From positions 1,488,001 to 1,552,000 of the forward strand of contig NZ_CP163443.1 in assembly GCF_041053055.1 (NCBI RefSeq): 64,000 nucleotides of DNA, read 5' to 3'. A model generated the notes under the pieces. The model worked only from the letters and a program-made list of their open reading frames with translations. It did not search any database and was not told the origin of the DNA. The stretch is from Streptomyces sp. R41. Its GTDB lineage: Bacteria; Actinomycetota; Actinomycetes; Streptomycetales; Streptomycetaceae. Position numbers and translations under genes: made by a program. This document shows positions 1 through 8,278 of the stretch, in pieces; within the stretch, counting starts at the first letter, position 1; each line of letters starts with the position of its first letter.

Positions 1-111
1 CCTGATCGTGCTCTCCCGTACGCCGCCCCGGTCGTTGAGAACCCGGTCGACGGTGGCCGTGCTCAGTCCGGCCTGACGGGCGATCTCCCTGATCGTATAG
101 GGGTGACGCAT
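1..111 (-). CDS. LacI-family transcriptional regulator, N-terminus (partial)
   Basis: Only the first 37 codons are inside the window; the gene runs off the left edge. The start is the ATG at 111 reading leftwards. The peptide begins MRHPYTIREIARQAGLSTAT and is the classic LacI helix-turn-helix (TIREIAxxAGLSxATVxRVLN), which binds a palindromic operator. The gene is divergent from the dioxygenase operon starting at 220, so it most likely represses that operon in response to a sugar-like or polyol-like effector. The effector domain is not visible. Confidence 0.85.
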   Translation of the reverse strand, partial: MRHPYTIREIARQAGLSTATVDRVLNDRGGVRESTIR

Positions 112-219
112 GACCGACCTCAAAGATGATGATGGTTTTTTGATGTGTTTCTGCCGATTGAATGATGGGTTCGCGTTCATAAGACTGACAGAAGGACAGG
201 GACGGCGAAAGGACCCGGG
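112..219. promoter_or_regulatory. Divergent promoter region between lacI-type gene and dioxygenase operon
   Basis: This 108 bp gap separates two divergent starts and is much more AT-rich than its surroundings (runs of gat and tttttt around 126-150). It should hold both promoters and the LacI-family operator. A GGAC-type ribosome-binding stretch precedes the ATG at 220. I could not define a single convincing palindrome by eye. Confidence 0.5.
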
Positions 220-1398
220 ATGTCTCCCACACGTGCGGGATCACGGACTTGGCTGACCGAGGAAGACTGCGATCCGGACACATTCCGTCGGCTCGTCGAG
301 CAGCGCACCGACGCCACCCACTACCCCTCGGCGGACCGGGTCGAGCAGAACGTTCCGCTCTACGACAGCGACCGGCTCCGCGCCCTCGCGGTCACCTCGC
401 AGGGTCGTCGGGCGCTGCAGGAGGAACTGGTCCGGGCTCTGCTGGACGGGCCCGGCATCGTGGTCCTCAAGCGGGCGTTCGCCGACGCGGCCGTCGTGGA
501 CCGGGCGTCCGACATCTTCAACGCCCTGATCGAAGAAGAGCGTGCCACGGGCGCCGCCCACGGTGACCACTTCGCCAAGCCGGGCGCCAACGACCGCGTG
601 TGGAACGCTCTGGACAAGGTGGCCGTCCGCGCACCGGAGGTCTTCGCCGACTACTACGCGGACGACATGCTGGCACTGGTCTCCGAGGCCTGGCTCGGCC
701 CCGCCTACCAGGTGACCTCGCAGGTCAATGTGGTCAACCCGGGTGGCGCAGCACAGAGTGTGCACCGCGACTACCACCTCGGGTTCCTCTCCCAGGAGCA
801 GGCGGCGGCGTATCCCGCCCATGTGCACCGGCTCTCACCGGTGCTGACCCTCCAGGGTGCGGTCGCGCACTGCGACATGCCCGTCGAGTCGGGCCCGACG
901 CTCTATCTGCCGCACTCCCAGAAGTACGAGCCGGGCTATCTGGCCTGGCGGCTCCCGAAGTTCGTCACGTACTTCGACAAGCACCACGTCCAACTCCCCC
1001 TGGAGAAGGGCGACGCCGTCTTCTTCAACCCCGCGCTCTTCCACGCCGCCGGGCACAACCGCTCGACCGGTATCAAGCGCATGGCGAATCTGCTGCAGAT
1101 CTCCTCCGCCTTCGGCCGCGCCATGGAGAGTGTCGACCGCGAGGCGATGGCTAACGCGCTTTTCCCGGTGCTGCTGCGCCGCAAGGCCGAAGGCGCCTCC
1201 GAGGACTGGCTGCGTCGCGTGGTCGCGGCCACGGCGGAGGGCTACCCCTTCCCCACCAACCTGGACCTCGACCCCCCGGTCGACGGTCTCGCACCACCCG
1301 CCCAGGCGGACACCGTCTGGCAGGCCGTCACCGAGGGCTGGGCCCCGGAGCGACTGCGCCAGGAACTGCGGGCCGGCGCCAAGCGCCGCCAGAGCTGA
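220..1398 (+). CDS. Phytanoyl-CoA dioxygenase (PhyH)-family Fe(II)/2-oxoglutarate oxygenase
   Basis: This 392-residue protein has the double-stranded beta-helix metal site of the PhyH family. HRDYH around residues 188-192 supplies the His-X-Asp pair, and the distal His with a 2OG-binding basic residue lies in FHAAGHNRS near residue 275. The family hydroxylates unactivated C-H bonds using 2-oxoglutarate and O2. It is the first gene of a likely operon with an SDR and two Gfo/Idh/MocA dehydrogenases, so the substrate is probably a sugar, polyol or other hydroxylated metabolite rather than phytanoyl-CoA. A Shine-Dalgarno-like AAGGAG straddles its stop and leads into the next gene. Confidence 0.85.
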   Translation: MSPTRAGSRTWLTEEDCDPDTFRRLVEQRTDATHYPSADRVEQNVPLYDSDRLRALAVTSQGRRALQEELVRALLDGPGIVVLKRAFADAAVVDRASDIFNALIEEERATGAAHGDHFAKPGANDRVWNALDKVAVRAPEVFADYYADDMLALVSEAWLGPAYQVTSQVNVVNPGGAAQSVHRDYHLGFLSQEQAAAYPAHVHRLSPVLTLQGAVAHCDMPVESGPTLYLPHSQKYEPGYLAWRLPKFVTYFDKHHVQLPLEKGDAVFFNPALFHAAGHNRSTGIKRMANLLQISSAFGRAMESVDREAMANALFPVLLRRKAEGASEDWLRRVVAATAEGYPFPTNLDLDPPVDGLAPPAQADTVWQAVTEGWAPERLRQELRAGAKRRQS

Positions 1399-1414
1399 AG
1401 GAGACACAGCACTC

Positions 1415-2176
1415 ATGGGACTGCTTGAGGACAAGGTCGTCCTCGTCAACGGCGGCAGCCAGGGCCTGGGCGCGGGCATCGTACGGGCCGCCGTGCGAGA
1501 GGGCGCGACCGTCGCCTTCACCGGGCGCCGGGCCGAGGCCGGCGAGAAGCTCGCGGCGGACGCGGGTGCCCACTTCATCCGCGCGGACCTCGCCGACCCG
1601 GCGCAGGCGCGTGACAGCGTCGTACGGACCGTGGAGACACACGGCCGCATCGACTGCCTGGTCAACGCGGCAGGGCTGACCTCGCGCGGCACGCTCCTGG
1701 ACACCACCCCGGAGCTGTTCGACGCGCACATCGCCATCAACCTGCGGGCACCGTTCTTCGCGATGCAGGCGACCGCCCAGCACCTGGTGGACCGCAAGTC
1801 GCCGGGCACCATCGTCAACATCATCACCTCCTCCGAGCACGGCGGGCAGCCGTTCCTCGCCCCGTACGTCGCCGCCAAGGCCGGACTCGCCGGACTGACC
1901 CGCAACGCGGCGCACGCGCACCGCTGGGACCGCATCCGGATCAACGGTCTCGACATCGGCTGGACCGACACCGAGGGCGAGGACGCCACGCAGCGCGCCT
2001 TCCACGGCGCGGGCGACGACTGGCGCGATAAGGCCGCCGCGGCACAGCCCATGGGCAAGCTCGGACAGGTCGACGAGATCGCCGACTTCGTCGTCTTTCT
2101 GCTCTCCGACCGCAGCGGAGTGGTGACCGGCTCGGTCATCGACTGGGACCAGACCGTCCTCGGCGGACTCGACTGA
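1415..2176 (+). CDS. SDR-family NAD(P)-dependent oxidoreductase
   Basis: A 253-residue classical short-chain dehydrogenase. The Rossmann motif GGSQGLG is at residues 13-19, NAAG follows beta-4, and the catalytic YxxxK is YVAAK near residue 150. The start is the ATG at 1415, preceded by AAGGAG and giving the normal SDR N-terminus (MGLLEDKVVLVNGG). It lies 16 nt after the dioxygenase stop, so the two are co-transcribed. The enzyme should interconvert a hydroxyl and a carbonyl in the pathway served by the dioxygenase and the downstream Gfo/Idh enzymes. The substrate cannot be told from sequence. Confidence 0.9.
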   Translation: MGLLEDKVVLVNGGSQGLGAGIVRAAVREGATVAFTGRRAEAGEKLAADAGAHFIRADLADPAQARDSVVRTVETHGRIDCLVNAAGLTSRGTLLDTTPELFDAHIAINLRAPFFAMQATAQHLVDRKSPGTIVNIITSSEHGGQPFLAPYVAAKAGLAGLTRNAAHAHRWDRIRINGLDIGWTDTEGEDATQRAFHGAGDDWRDKAAAAQPMGKLGQVDEIADFVVFLLSDRSGVVTGSVIDWDQTVLGGLD

Positions 2177-2208
2177 GCCCCTCCGTGGGCCGAAGGAGCA
2201 AGATTCTC

Positions 2209-3213
2209 ATGCGTATGGGCATCATGGGGCTGGGCCGGATCGGCGCGTTCCACGCGGAAACCCTCGCCGGCCTCGACGCGGTGGACTCCCTGGTGGTCAC
2301 CGACCCGGTGGCCGCGGCCGCCGCCTCGGCCGCGGAGCGGTTCGGAGCCACCGCGGTGAACTCCCCCGAGGCCGTGTTCGCGGCCGGCGTCGACGGCGTC
2401 GTGATCGCCGCCGCCACCGACGCGCATCCGGAGCTGATCCTCGCCGCGGTCAAGGCCGGCGTCCCGGTCTTCTGCGAGAAGCCCGTGGCCCGCGGTATCC
2501 AGGAGAGCCTGGAGGTGCTGCGCGCCGTGGCGGGCAGCGGCGTCGAGGTGCACATCGGCTACAACAGGCGCTTCGACGCGGGCTGCGTCGCCGCACGCGA
2601 GGCCGTGGTGAGCGGCGAACTCGGCAAGCTGCACACCGTACGGTCCACCACGCTGGACCCCGCGCCGCCGCCGGAGGCCTACGTGGCGGTGTCCGGCGGC
2701 ATCTTCCGGGACTGCTCGGTGCACGACTTCGACATCGTTCGCTGGGTCACCGGCCGTGAGGTCATCGAGGTGTACGCGACCGGCGGCAACCGCGGTGCCG
2801 AGTACATCGCGGCCGCGGGTGACGTCGACACCGCGTCCGCGCTTCTCACGCTCGACGACGGCACCATCGCGGTCGTCTCCAACTCCCGGCACAACGCCCG
2901 CGGTTACGACGTGCGCCTGGAGCTGCACGGCATGAAGGACAGCATCGCGGTCGGCCTGGAGGACAAACTGCCGCTGCGCTCCGTGGAGCCGGGCGCCACC
3001 TTCCCGGCGGGCACCCCGCACCACTTCTTCATGGACCGCTTCGCCGCCGCCTACCGCGCCGAACTCACCGCGTTCACCGAGGTCGTGGCCGGCACGCGCC
3101 CCTCCCCCTGCACGGTGGCGGACGCCGTCGAGGCGAGCCGGATCGCCGAGGCGTGCACGCTGTCGCTGGCCGAGCACCGCCCCGTACGTCTGGAGGAGGT
3201 GCGCACCGTATGA
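2209..3213 (+). CDS. Gfo/Idh/MocA-family oxidoreductase (myo-inositol 2-dehydrogenase-like)
   Basis: A 334-residue protein with an N-terminal Rossmann fold (GIMGLGRIGAFHAETLA) followed by the EKP motif (FCEKPVARG) and the C-terminal alpha/beta domain carrying HIGYNRRFD and a SVHDFDIVRWV segment typical of inositol or scyllo-inositol dehydrogenases. I chose the ATG at 2209 over the upstream GTG at 2185 because GAAGGAG is 8-10 nt before it and the Rossmann strand then begins almost at once. It overlaps the next gene by ATGA. The context suggests oxidation of a cyclic polyol or sugar acid with NAD(P). Confidence 0.88.
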   Translation: MRMGIMGLGRIGAFHAETLAGLDAVDSLVVTDPVAAAAASAAERFGATAVNSPEAVFAAGVDGVVIAAATDAHPELILAAVKAGVPVFCEKPVARGIQESLEVLRAVAGSGVEVHIGYNRRFDAGCVAAREAVVSGELGKLHTVRSTTLDPAPPPEAYVAVSGGIFRDCSVHDFDIVRWVTGREVIEVYATGGNRGAEYIAAAGDVDTASALLTLDDGTIAVVSNSRHNARGYDVRLELHGMKDSIAVGLEDKLPLRSVEPGATFPAGTPHHFFMDRFAAAYRAELTAFTEVVAGTRPSPCTVADAVEASRIAEACTLSLAEHRPVRLEEVRTV

Positions 3214-3433
3214 CGGACGAGCCCCTGCGCATCGGCGTCCTGGGCGCGGCCCGGATCGCCGAACTGTCCATCGTCGGGCCGGCCCGTGCGGGCGGCCACC
3301 GACTCGTCGCGGTGGCCGCCCGCGACCGCGCCCATGCCGAGACATTCGCCGCCGCGTACGACGTCGAACGCGTCGCCGACTCGTACGCCGACCTCGTCGC
3401 CGATCCGAAGATCGAGGTCGTGTACAACCGTTC

Positions 3434-5126
3434 CTAGAGACTGAGCGGGAACGAGTCCTGTTGCCAGGACTCGTGCTCAGCCGTGTGCCCCGAACGGTTG
3501 TGGGCCCACTGGTCCCCCGCTTTCGCTCCGCATCCGGCGCCGACGGATCGTGCCCGTGGTCCGGGAATGCGGGGGCGGGTTTCCTCACGCCCCGAGATGC
3601 CCGATTCGGCCTGGACGGTCCGATGCCCCACCGCATCACGCTGGTGCTGTGGGGGCGGGTGCCGTCCGTCGCCGGATCGGGCATCCCAGGGGCGCGCCTT
3701 CCGATCGCCACGGCGGCAGCGTCGTGGCGGGTGATTTTGCGCGTCTTTGTGGTCAGGGGCTGCTGCCAGTGCTGGGCGCCCCAACGGCTGGTGTAGGCGG
3801 GATCGACGGCGACGATGGTGAGGCCGAGTTCGGCGGCCATGGACACCAGCCGGTTGCGCAGCTTCGCCGTGGGCATGCCGGAGATCAGCTGGCGGAACCG
3901 CTTTCGCCGCCCATGCTTCTCCCGGGTCTTCTCCGCCTGGAAGTCCAGGTTTTCGATGGCGAGGGATAGGCCGTGGCGCTGGGCCCAGTGCAGGAGGCGG
4001 ATCAGGGCATGCCGCACCTGGGCGTCCCGATGCCGCGCGGTGCCGGTCAGGTCGTAGTCGAACCTGCGGGGCTCGCCGACGGGGTTGCCGTGGGTGTCCA
4101 GGCGCCAGGCGCCATGTGGTCGGCGTTGGTGTCCACGCCGATCAGCCCGCCGGTACGGACTGCGTCCAGCGGCACGGCCGTGACGGGCGGGATCTGCCAG
4201 GAGGCGGTCAGGTACCAGCGGGCACGGGCCACGTCGTGGTGGATGCGGTAGGCCACGGCACGGTTCGCGGTGATGCGGTCGGCCCACTGCTCGCCGCGGT
4301 GGCGGAAGCCGGCCCGGCAGGCCAGCACGTACCGGCCGTGCGGCGCGTTCGCCAACCCGGCAAGTGGCGTCGGGAGTTTGATGCTCACCTCACCGTCCGG
4401 GGTGACGCGGATGGTCTCGTTCCCGTACCGCTTCCCCGACTCGCCATCGGCCTGGAGGAACCAGCGTTCAGCCTCCCAACGGCTGCGCCACCCCGCCTCG
4501 GTCAGCTGGGCGGCTTCGAGGTGGTGCCGGTTGCGCAGCAGCTTCTTGCCACCGCGCACCACCCGCACGCGTCCGGCGTCACGGTCGGCCCGCTCACGCT
4601 CCAGCCGGTCTTCGAGCTGGTGCAGGCGCCGGAACTTGGTGAACCACTCCTGCTTCGAACGGTAGCCACCCGGCGAGCCCTTGGAGCCCTTGGCCCCGAT
4701 CATCGGTTGCGAGAGCCGGTGCGCGATCGTGAGGATGCCTGCTTCGAGGTTGTGGATGCAGGCGAGCTGTCCACGCCGGGCCAGCGCGCATTGGTCATGC
4801 GTGGCCTTGGTCATGCTGCCCGCCCAGCGGGAGGACGACTCTGCGGTCAGAGCACGCTTGCGCTGGGCCCACTGGTGGCTGTCATGGTGGATCCCGGCTG
4901 CGCAGCGTGCCTTCAGGTCGCGCGAGGCCAGGGAGCCGAGCAGCTCACCAACCAGACGCAGGACCTTCTCGTCATGAGCGGTCAGGCCCTTGAGGCTGGC
5001 GCGGATCGCCACCCCGGAGGGCCCGGGCACCACGAACGGGGCCGCCACCTCGCGCAGGCCGCCCATTCCCCACCCCCACCCGGTACCGAAGATCCCAACA
5101 ACACACCCAACGAGCACCCCTCGCAA
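3434..5126 (-). pseudogene. tnpB: tnpB, RNA-guided nuclease-like transposon protein (frameshifted)
   Basis: The protein reads from about 5126 downwards with the RuvC-I aspartate in LIGVDTNADH. It then shifts frame near 4115 (one G appears missing in ATGGC-GCC) and resumes as AWRLDTHGNPVGEPRRFDYD. The RuvC-II glutamate is in LAIENLDF and the RuvC-III-like aspartate in RHDAAAVAIGRR. A second shift near 3697 and a third further on seem needed to reach the C-terminus ending HESWQQDSFPLSL at 3434. The usual four-cysteine zinc ribbon is absent; the region reads VDPAYTSRWGAQHW instead. The start is unclear, because the first roughly 40 residues look non-homologous. Confidence 0.75.
3451..3474. repeat. 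Perfect 10-bp stem-loop at transposon end
   Basis: Arms ACGAGTCCTG (3451-3460) and CAGGACTCGT (3465-3474) enclose the loop ttgc. It lies 22 bp inside the element boundary, at the 3' side of tnpB, where IS605-type elements carry a subterminal hairpin and where the guide (omega/re) RNA would end. Confidence 0.75.
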
Positions 5127-5142
5127 AGGTCACCCATTCGAT
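5126..5142. repeat. 17-bp motif shared with element 2 (copy 1)
   Basis: AAGGTCACCCATTCGAT occurs here and identically at 7618-7634. In both elements it lies upstream of the minus-strand tnpB and about 90-105 bp from the element end. On the minus strand it includes ATGGGTGACCTT. It is probably a conserved part of the left end or tnpB leader. Confidence 0.75.
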
Positions 5143-5584
5143 GCAGGAACCTTCGTTCCCCTCCAAGGTCCTTGCGCATATTCGCGACGCTCACTCATGC
5201 ACACCAGAATGTGCCCAGGCGCTGTCAACCGCCAGCAGTTTCCAACCCCTTGGCCAACGGCCTCCACGGCCCCTGGAACCTGGCCGCCCTCGAAGCCGGC
5301 AAGCACGTGCTCCCCGAGAAGCCGTCCGCGAGCAACGCCGAGGAGGCGGCGGAGGTCCAGGAGGCGGCCGCCAGGGCGGGCACCGTCTTCATGGAGGGCT
5401 TCCACTATCTCTTCCATCCGGTCACCCGGCGCCTGCACGAGGTGCTGGACAGCGGGGAGTTGGGGGACCTCCGGCACGTCGAGACCATGGTCGCCATGCC
5501 CCCGCCGCCGGACGACGACGTACGGTGGTCGCTCCCGCTTGCGGGCGGAGCGCTGATGGACCTGGGGTGCTACAGCGTCTCTGA

Positions 5585-7564
5585 TTAGCTGAGTGATCCT
5601 ATGCAAGTCGTGGTGTCTGGCATGGGTTCTGCCCACCGTGGAGGGGTGGCGTGGGTGTGCAGGTGGAAGCCCGCGCCCAGTGCTGCTCCTCGTGGCCGGT
5701 GTCGGCTGGTGGTGGGTGTGCTGATCGTCGTCACGCCCTGGTGCCGGTGGGCTGCGCGGGGCAGCCGGGTCCGGTCCGTGTGAGCGTGCCCCTCCGGACG
5801 CTGGCCCGCCGAACCCGAGGGTCTGGCAGGGGAGGGTGCCCTGCGTCGCCTGGGCGCGGGGCGTGTGGTGCGGTGCCGGGTGGGTCCGGTCTTGGACCGA
5901 TCAGTCCGGCTGCTCTTCGGCGGCGGCGCCGTGATGACCGCGCCTGCTTCGAGTCTGTCCACCACCGTACGGATCGTCATGGCCCCGCTGGTGCGGTCGG
6001 TGACGGTTTTGGTCTGGTGGGTGAGACCGCGGGCGGCGATGCGCCGCCACGCTCCTTGGTCGCGGTCGCCCTGCCAGCCGCAGGAGCCGCACACGGCCCA
6101 TTTCCAGCCCGGTGTCGTGGGCCGGTCGGGGGCCTTGCGGTGCCGCAGTGGCACCAGGCAGTGCGGGCAGCGCTTGGAGGTGCCTCTGGCCGGGACGGTG
6201 ACCACGGCGATACCGGCCTCCGCGGCCAGGTGCCGCATACGGTCCACGATCCGGCCGCGCACCGCCTGGGACATGCGGGTGTTGATGCTGCGGCCCATGC
6301 CGCGGGCTTCCATCGAACGGAGGTCTTCGACGTAGATGACGCTCGCCCCGGCGGTGATGGCCTGGTCGACGGCCCAGCGGGCGGCGGCCCGGGCCAGCGC
6401 GTCGTTGAGGTTCGACCGCCGATAGGAGACGTGCCGGATCTCGTCGGCCAGCACCGCGTGCCTGCCGGTCAAGTAGTGCTCTTCGGCCCCGCCGATGAGC
6501 CGCTCGTAGTGGCCGGCCTTGGTGTGCAGGTGCTCGCCCTGACGGCGCAGCCGGTGCTGTTTGGCGAGGACTCCGGCGGCGCGGAACATCGCCCCGGCCC
6601 CGAGGGCGGTGATCGTGCCGTCGCCGTGCAGGCGGGCGGCTCCGGCGGACAGCAGGGTGTTCAGCCCCCAGTCCACGCCCAGCGCGACCACATGCCCGGT
6701 CCGCTGGATCTTCGGGACGGCGTGGGTGTAGGCGAGATCGGCCCGCACCCGGCCCTGGTGGATGCGCAGGGTGGGCAGGTGCAGCACCACGTTCGCGGGG
6801 ATCGTCGGCGGCAGCGCGAGCGGACAGGCCACCCACCCCCAGTCCGCGTAGGACCGCGGGTGGGGACGGGTCGGCAGTTGCAGTCGCAGCAGGGCCCGGC
6901 CTGGATCGGTCTCGTGCCGTTCGATGGTGTCCTGCTGCCCGTCACAGGCCGACAGCAGCAGCATCCGCGCGCTGCGGGGCGCGGCCTCCACCTCGAACAC
7001 ATCAGCCGGCATCCGACCGTGTTCCTTGACGAAGGCGGCGATCTGCCGGGTACGGGACTTGATCACGCCGGACGGCACAGACCGCCCGCCGGGCACCGCC
7101 TCCCGCACCGCATCCCACTCCTCCGCAGTGCGCCTGGCGGGGTCGGCGGGCCAGGTCGCGATGACCGCGGCGGTCAGGTCGGCACGCCACTTCGCCGAAC
7201 GCAGTGTGCGCCCGGCCGTCTCCTGGGCCATCCGCACGATGCGGTCGTTGACGCGGATGCCCTCGGACGGGCCGACGGCCCAGCCCAGGCGACGCAGGGC
7301 CATCCACGCGTTCGACGGCAGCGCACGGCCCCCGGCGTCCTCACCGCGCGCCAGCACGTCCACATCACCGGTATTCCAGTGCTCGGCCAGCAGGGCGGCG
7401 GCCATGCCGGACACCAGATCGGCAGCCCAGCCCACCCGCTCCGACAGCACAGCAGCCGACAGGACTTCGCCGCCCCTCTCCTCCACGCCCGTACGCAGCA
7501 GACCACGGGCACAGGCGGTGCGGGCAGTCTCACCCTCGCCGAGCGGCAGCTTCCGGCTCACCAC
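5585..7564 (-). CDS. tnpB: TnpB-family RNA-guided endonuclease (apparently intact)
   Basis: 659 residues, longer than a typical TnpB of about 400. The RuvC-I Asp is in ALGVDWGLNTLL (about residue 296), the RuvC-II Glu in VIYVEDLRSME (about 411), a zinc ribbon is formed by CPHC (about 465) and CGSCGW (about 496), and the RuvC-III Asp is in GDRDQGAWRRIAARGL. All catalytic residues are present. The last roughly 110 residues are R/P/T-rich and low in complexity, and the stop falls 6 bp from the element end, so this tail probably reads through the guide-RNA region. Start: GTG at 7564. Members nick or cut DNA at the donor site using an RNA from the element's 3' end. Confidence 0.85.
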   Translation of the reverse strand: MVSRKLPLGEGETARTACARGLLRTGVEERGGEVLSAAVLSERVGWAADLVSGMAAALLAEHWNTGDVDVLARGEDAGGRALPSNAWMALRRLGWAVGPSEGIRVNDRIVRMAQETAGRTLRSAKWRADLTAAVIATWPADPARRTAEEWDAVREAVPGGRSVPSGVIKSRTRQIAAFVKEHGRMPADVFEVEAAPRSARMLLLSACDGQQDTIERHETDPGRALLRLQLPTRPHPRSYADWGWVACPLALPPTIPANVVLHLPTLRIHQGRVRADLAYTHAVPKIQRTGHVVALGVDWGLNTLLSAGAARLHGDGTITALGAGAMFRAAGVLAKQHRLRRQGEHLHTKAGHYERLIGGAEEHYLTGRHAVLADEIRHVSYRRSNLNDALARAAARWAVDQAITAGASVIYVEDLRSMEARGMGRSINTRMSQAVRGRIVDRMRHLAAEAGIAVVTVPARGTSKRCPHCLVPLRHRKAPDRPTTPGWKWAVCGSCGWQGDRDQGAWRRIAARGLTHQTKTVTDRTSGAMTIRTVVDRLEAGAVITAPPPKSSRTDRSKTGPTRHRTTRPAPRRRRAPSPARPSGSAGQRPEGHAHTDRTRLPRAAHRHQGVTTISTPTTSRHRPRGAALGAGFHLHTHATPPRWAEPMPDTTTCIGSLS

Positions 7565-7617
7565 CGCCCCCTCCCCGTCCGTGATGCTGTCATCAGATCA
7601 ACGACACACCCCACAAG

Positions 7618-7634
7618 AAGGTCACCCATTCGAT
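7618..7634. repeat. 17-bp motif shared with element 1 (copy 2)
   Basis: Identical to 5126-5142 (AAGGTCACCCATTCGAT). It lies 54 bp upstream of the minus-strand tnpB start at 7564 and about 87 bp from the element end. Confidence 0.75.
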
Positions 7635-8251
7635 CCCTGCACTCACATGCGACACAAACACCGAACACACCGCATGACGCCAGCAGATGACGAATCACTA
7701 CGGATACCTAAGGAGGCATGTGAGCCTGCACGCCCAGCGCATGCTCGCCCCTTGGGCGGGCGGCCCGCCCCGACTGGTCGCCGCGCGGGGCGGCGAGCGA
7801 GGCGACAGCGGGGTCCCCCCGGACGGAGTCCGCAGGGCCGACGCTCCCGGAGTCGACGAATGGCTCGACGCCGACCTGGAGTTCCCGGGCGGCGCCACCG
7901 GTACCGCCCGCTGCCACATGGCCTACCACGAGTGGCGGATGAGCTGCCGGATCGTGGGCACGCTCGGTGAGGCCACGGCGGTGAACTTCGTCCAGCCACA
8001 TCTGGACGACCGGGTCGTGGTGCGCACGGCGTCGGGCGAGCGCACCGAGGAGCTCGGCCGCCGGTCCTCGTACACCTACCAGCTCGACGCCTTCGCCGCC
8101 CACCTGCGCCACGGTGCGCCGCTGCCTCTCGACGCCGGGGACGCGGTCACCACCATGCGGCTGATCGACGACTGCTACCGGGCGGCCGGGTTTCCGGTAC
8201 GGCCGCGAACGGTGCTTCCGAGTGCGACCGGTCCTTGAGAGCGCGGTACAC

Positions 8252-8268
8252 CGATTGCGGGGCAATCG
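8252..8268. terminator. Small bidirectional stem-loop between convergent genes
   Basis: CGATTGC (8252-8258), loop GGG, GCAATCG (8262-8268). It sits in the 40-bp gap between the end of the split oxidoreductase (8238) and the convergent membrane-protein gene ending at 8279. No U-tract is present, which is usual for actinomycete terminators. Confidence 0.5.
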
Positions 8269-8278
8269 CGGCCCACGG

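Larger units (their letters stand above)
3429..5246 (-). mobile_element. TnpB-only insertion element 1 (IS200/IS605-like, no tnpA)
   Basis: The boundaries come from the interrupted host gene: removal of 3429-5246 joins TAC-AAC to CCC-TTG and restores the oxidoreductase frame. CAAC occurs at both junctions, so the ends can slide by up to 4 nt. The element is about 1.8 kb, carries a degenerate tnpB on the minus strand and no recognisable tnpA, so it would need a transposase in trans. A perfect 10-bp stem-loop (3451-3474) lies near the tnpB 3' end, as in IS605-type right ends. Confidence 0.85.
5579..7721 (-). mobile_element. TnpB-only insertion element 2 (IS200/IS605-like, no tnpA)
   Basis: About 2.14 kb. 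The boundaries come from the host gene: joining base 5578 to base 7722 rebuilds GCYSVSLHAQ in frame. GT precedes both junctions, so the ends are ambiguous by 2 nt. It carries one long tnpB on the minus strand and no tnpA. It differs from element 1 in protein sequence but shares a 17-bp motif upstream of tnpB. The two insertions are only 332 bp apart in the same target gene. Confidence 0.87.
3210..8238 (+). pseudogene. Second Gfo/Idh/MocA oxidoreductase, split by two transposons
   Basis: The coding sequence is in three blocks: 3210-3428, 5247-5578 and 7722-8238. Joined, they make an uninterrupted frame of about 355 codons with the Rossmann start (LRIGVLGAARIAE), the joined segment VYNPLANGLHGPWNLAALE followed by GKHVLPEKPSA, and, across the second junction, MDLGCYSVSLHAQRMLAP. 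These are expected family landmarks. The start overlaps the preceding dehydrogenase stop (ATGA at 3210). The first insertion interrupts after Asn73, the second within the Val codon of GCYSV. No target duplication longer than the 2-4 nt junction ambiguity is seen. Function is lost unless the elements excise. Confidence 0.92.

Noticed and set aside
835..4287. Very long minus-strand open frame of 1150 codons
   Set aside because: Only the part from about 3430 to 4115 matches TnpB. The rest is antisense to the dioxygenase, SDR and Gfo/Idh genes and has no family features.
3440..5246. A classical IS with terminal inverted repeats and target duplication
   Set aside because: The restored host gene shows no duplication, and the ends lack inverted repeats, so a DDE transposon does not fit.
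5651..7690. Long plus-strand open frame opposite tnpB
   Set aside because: Antisense shadow of tnpB; composition is that of reversed GC-rich coding sequence, with no motifs.
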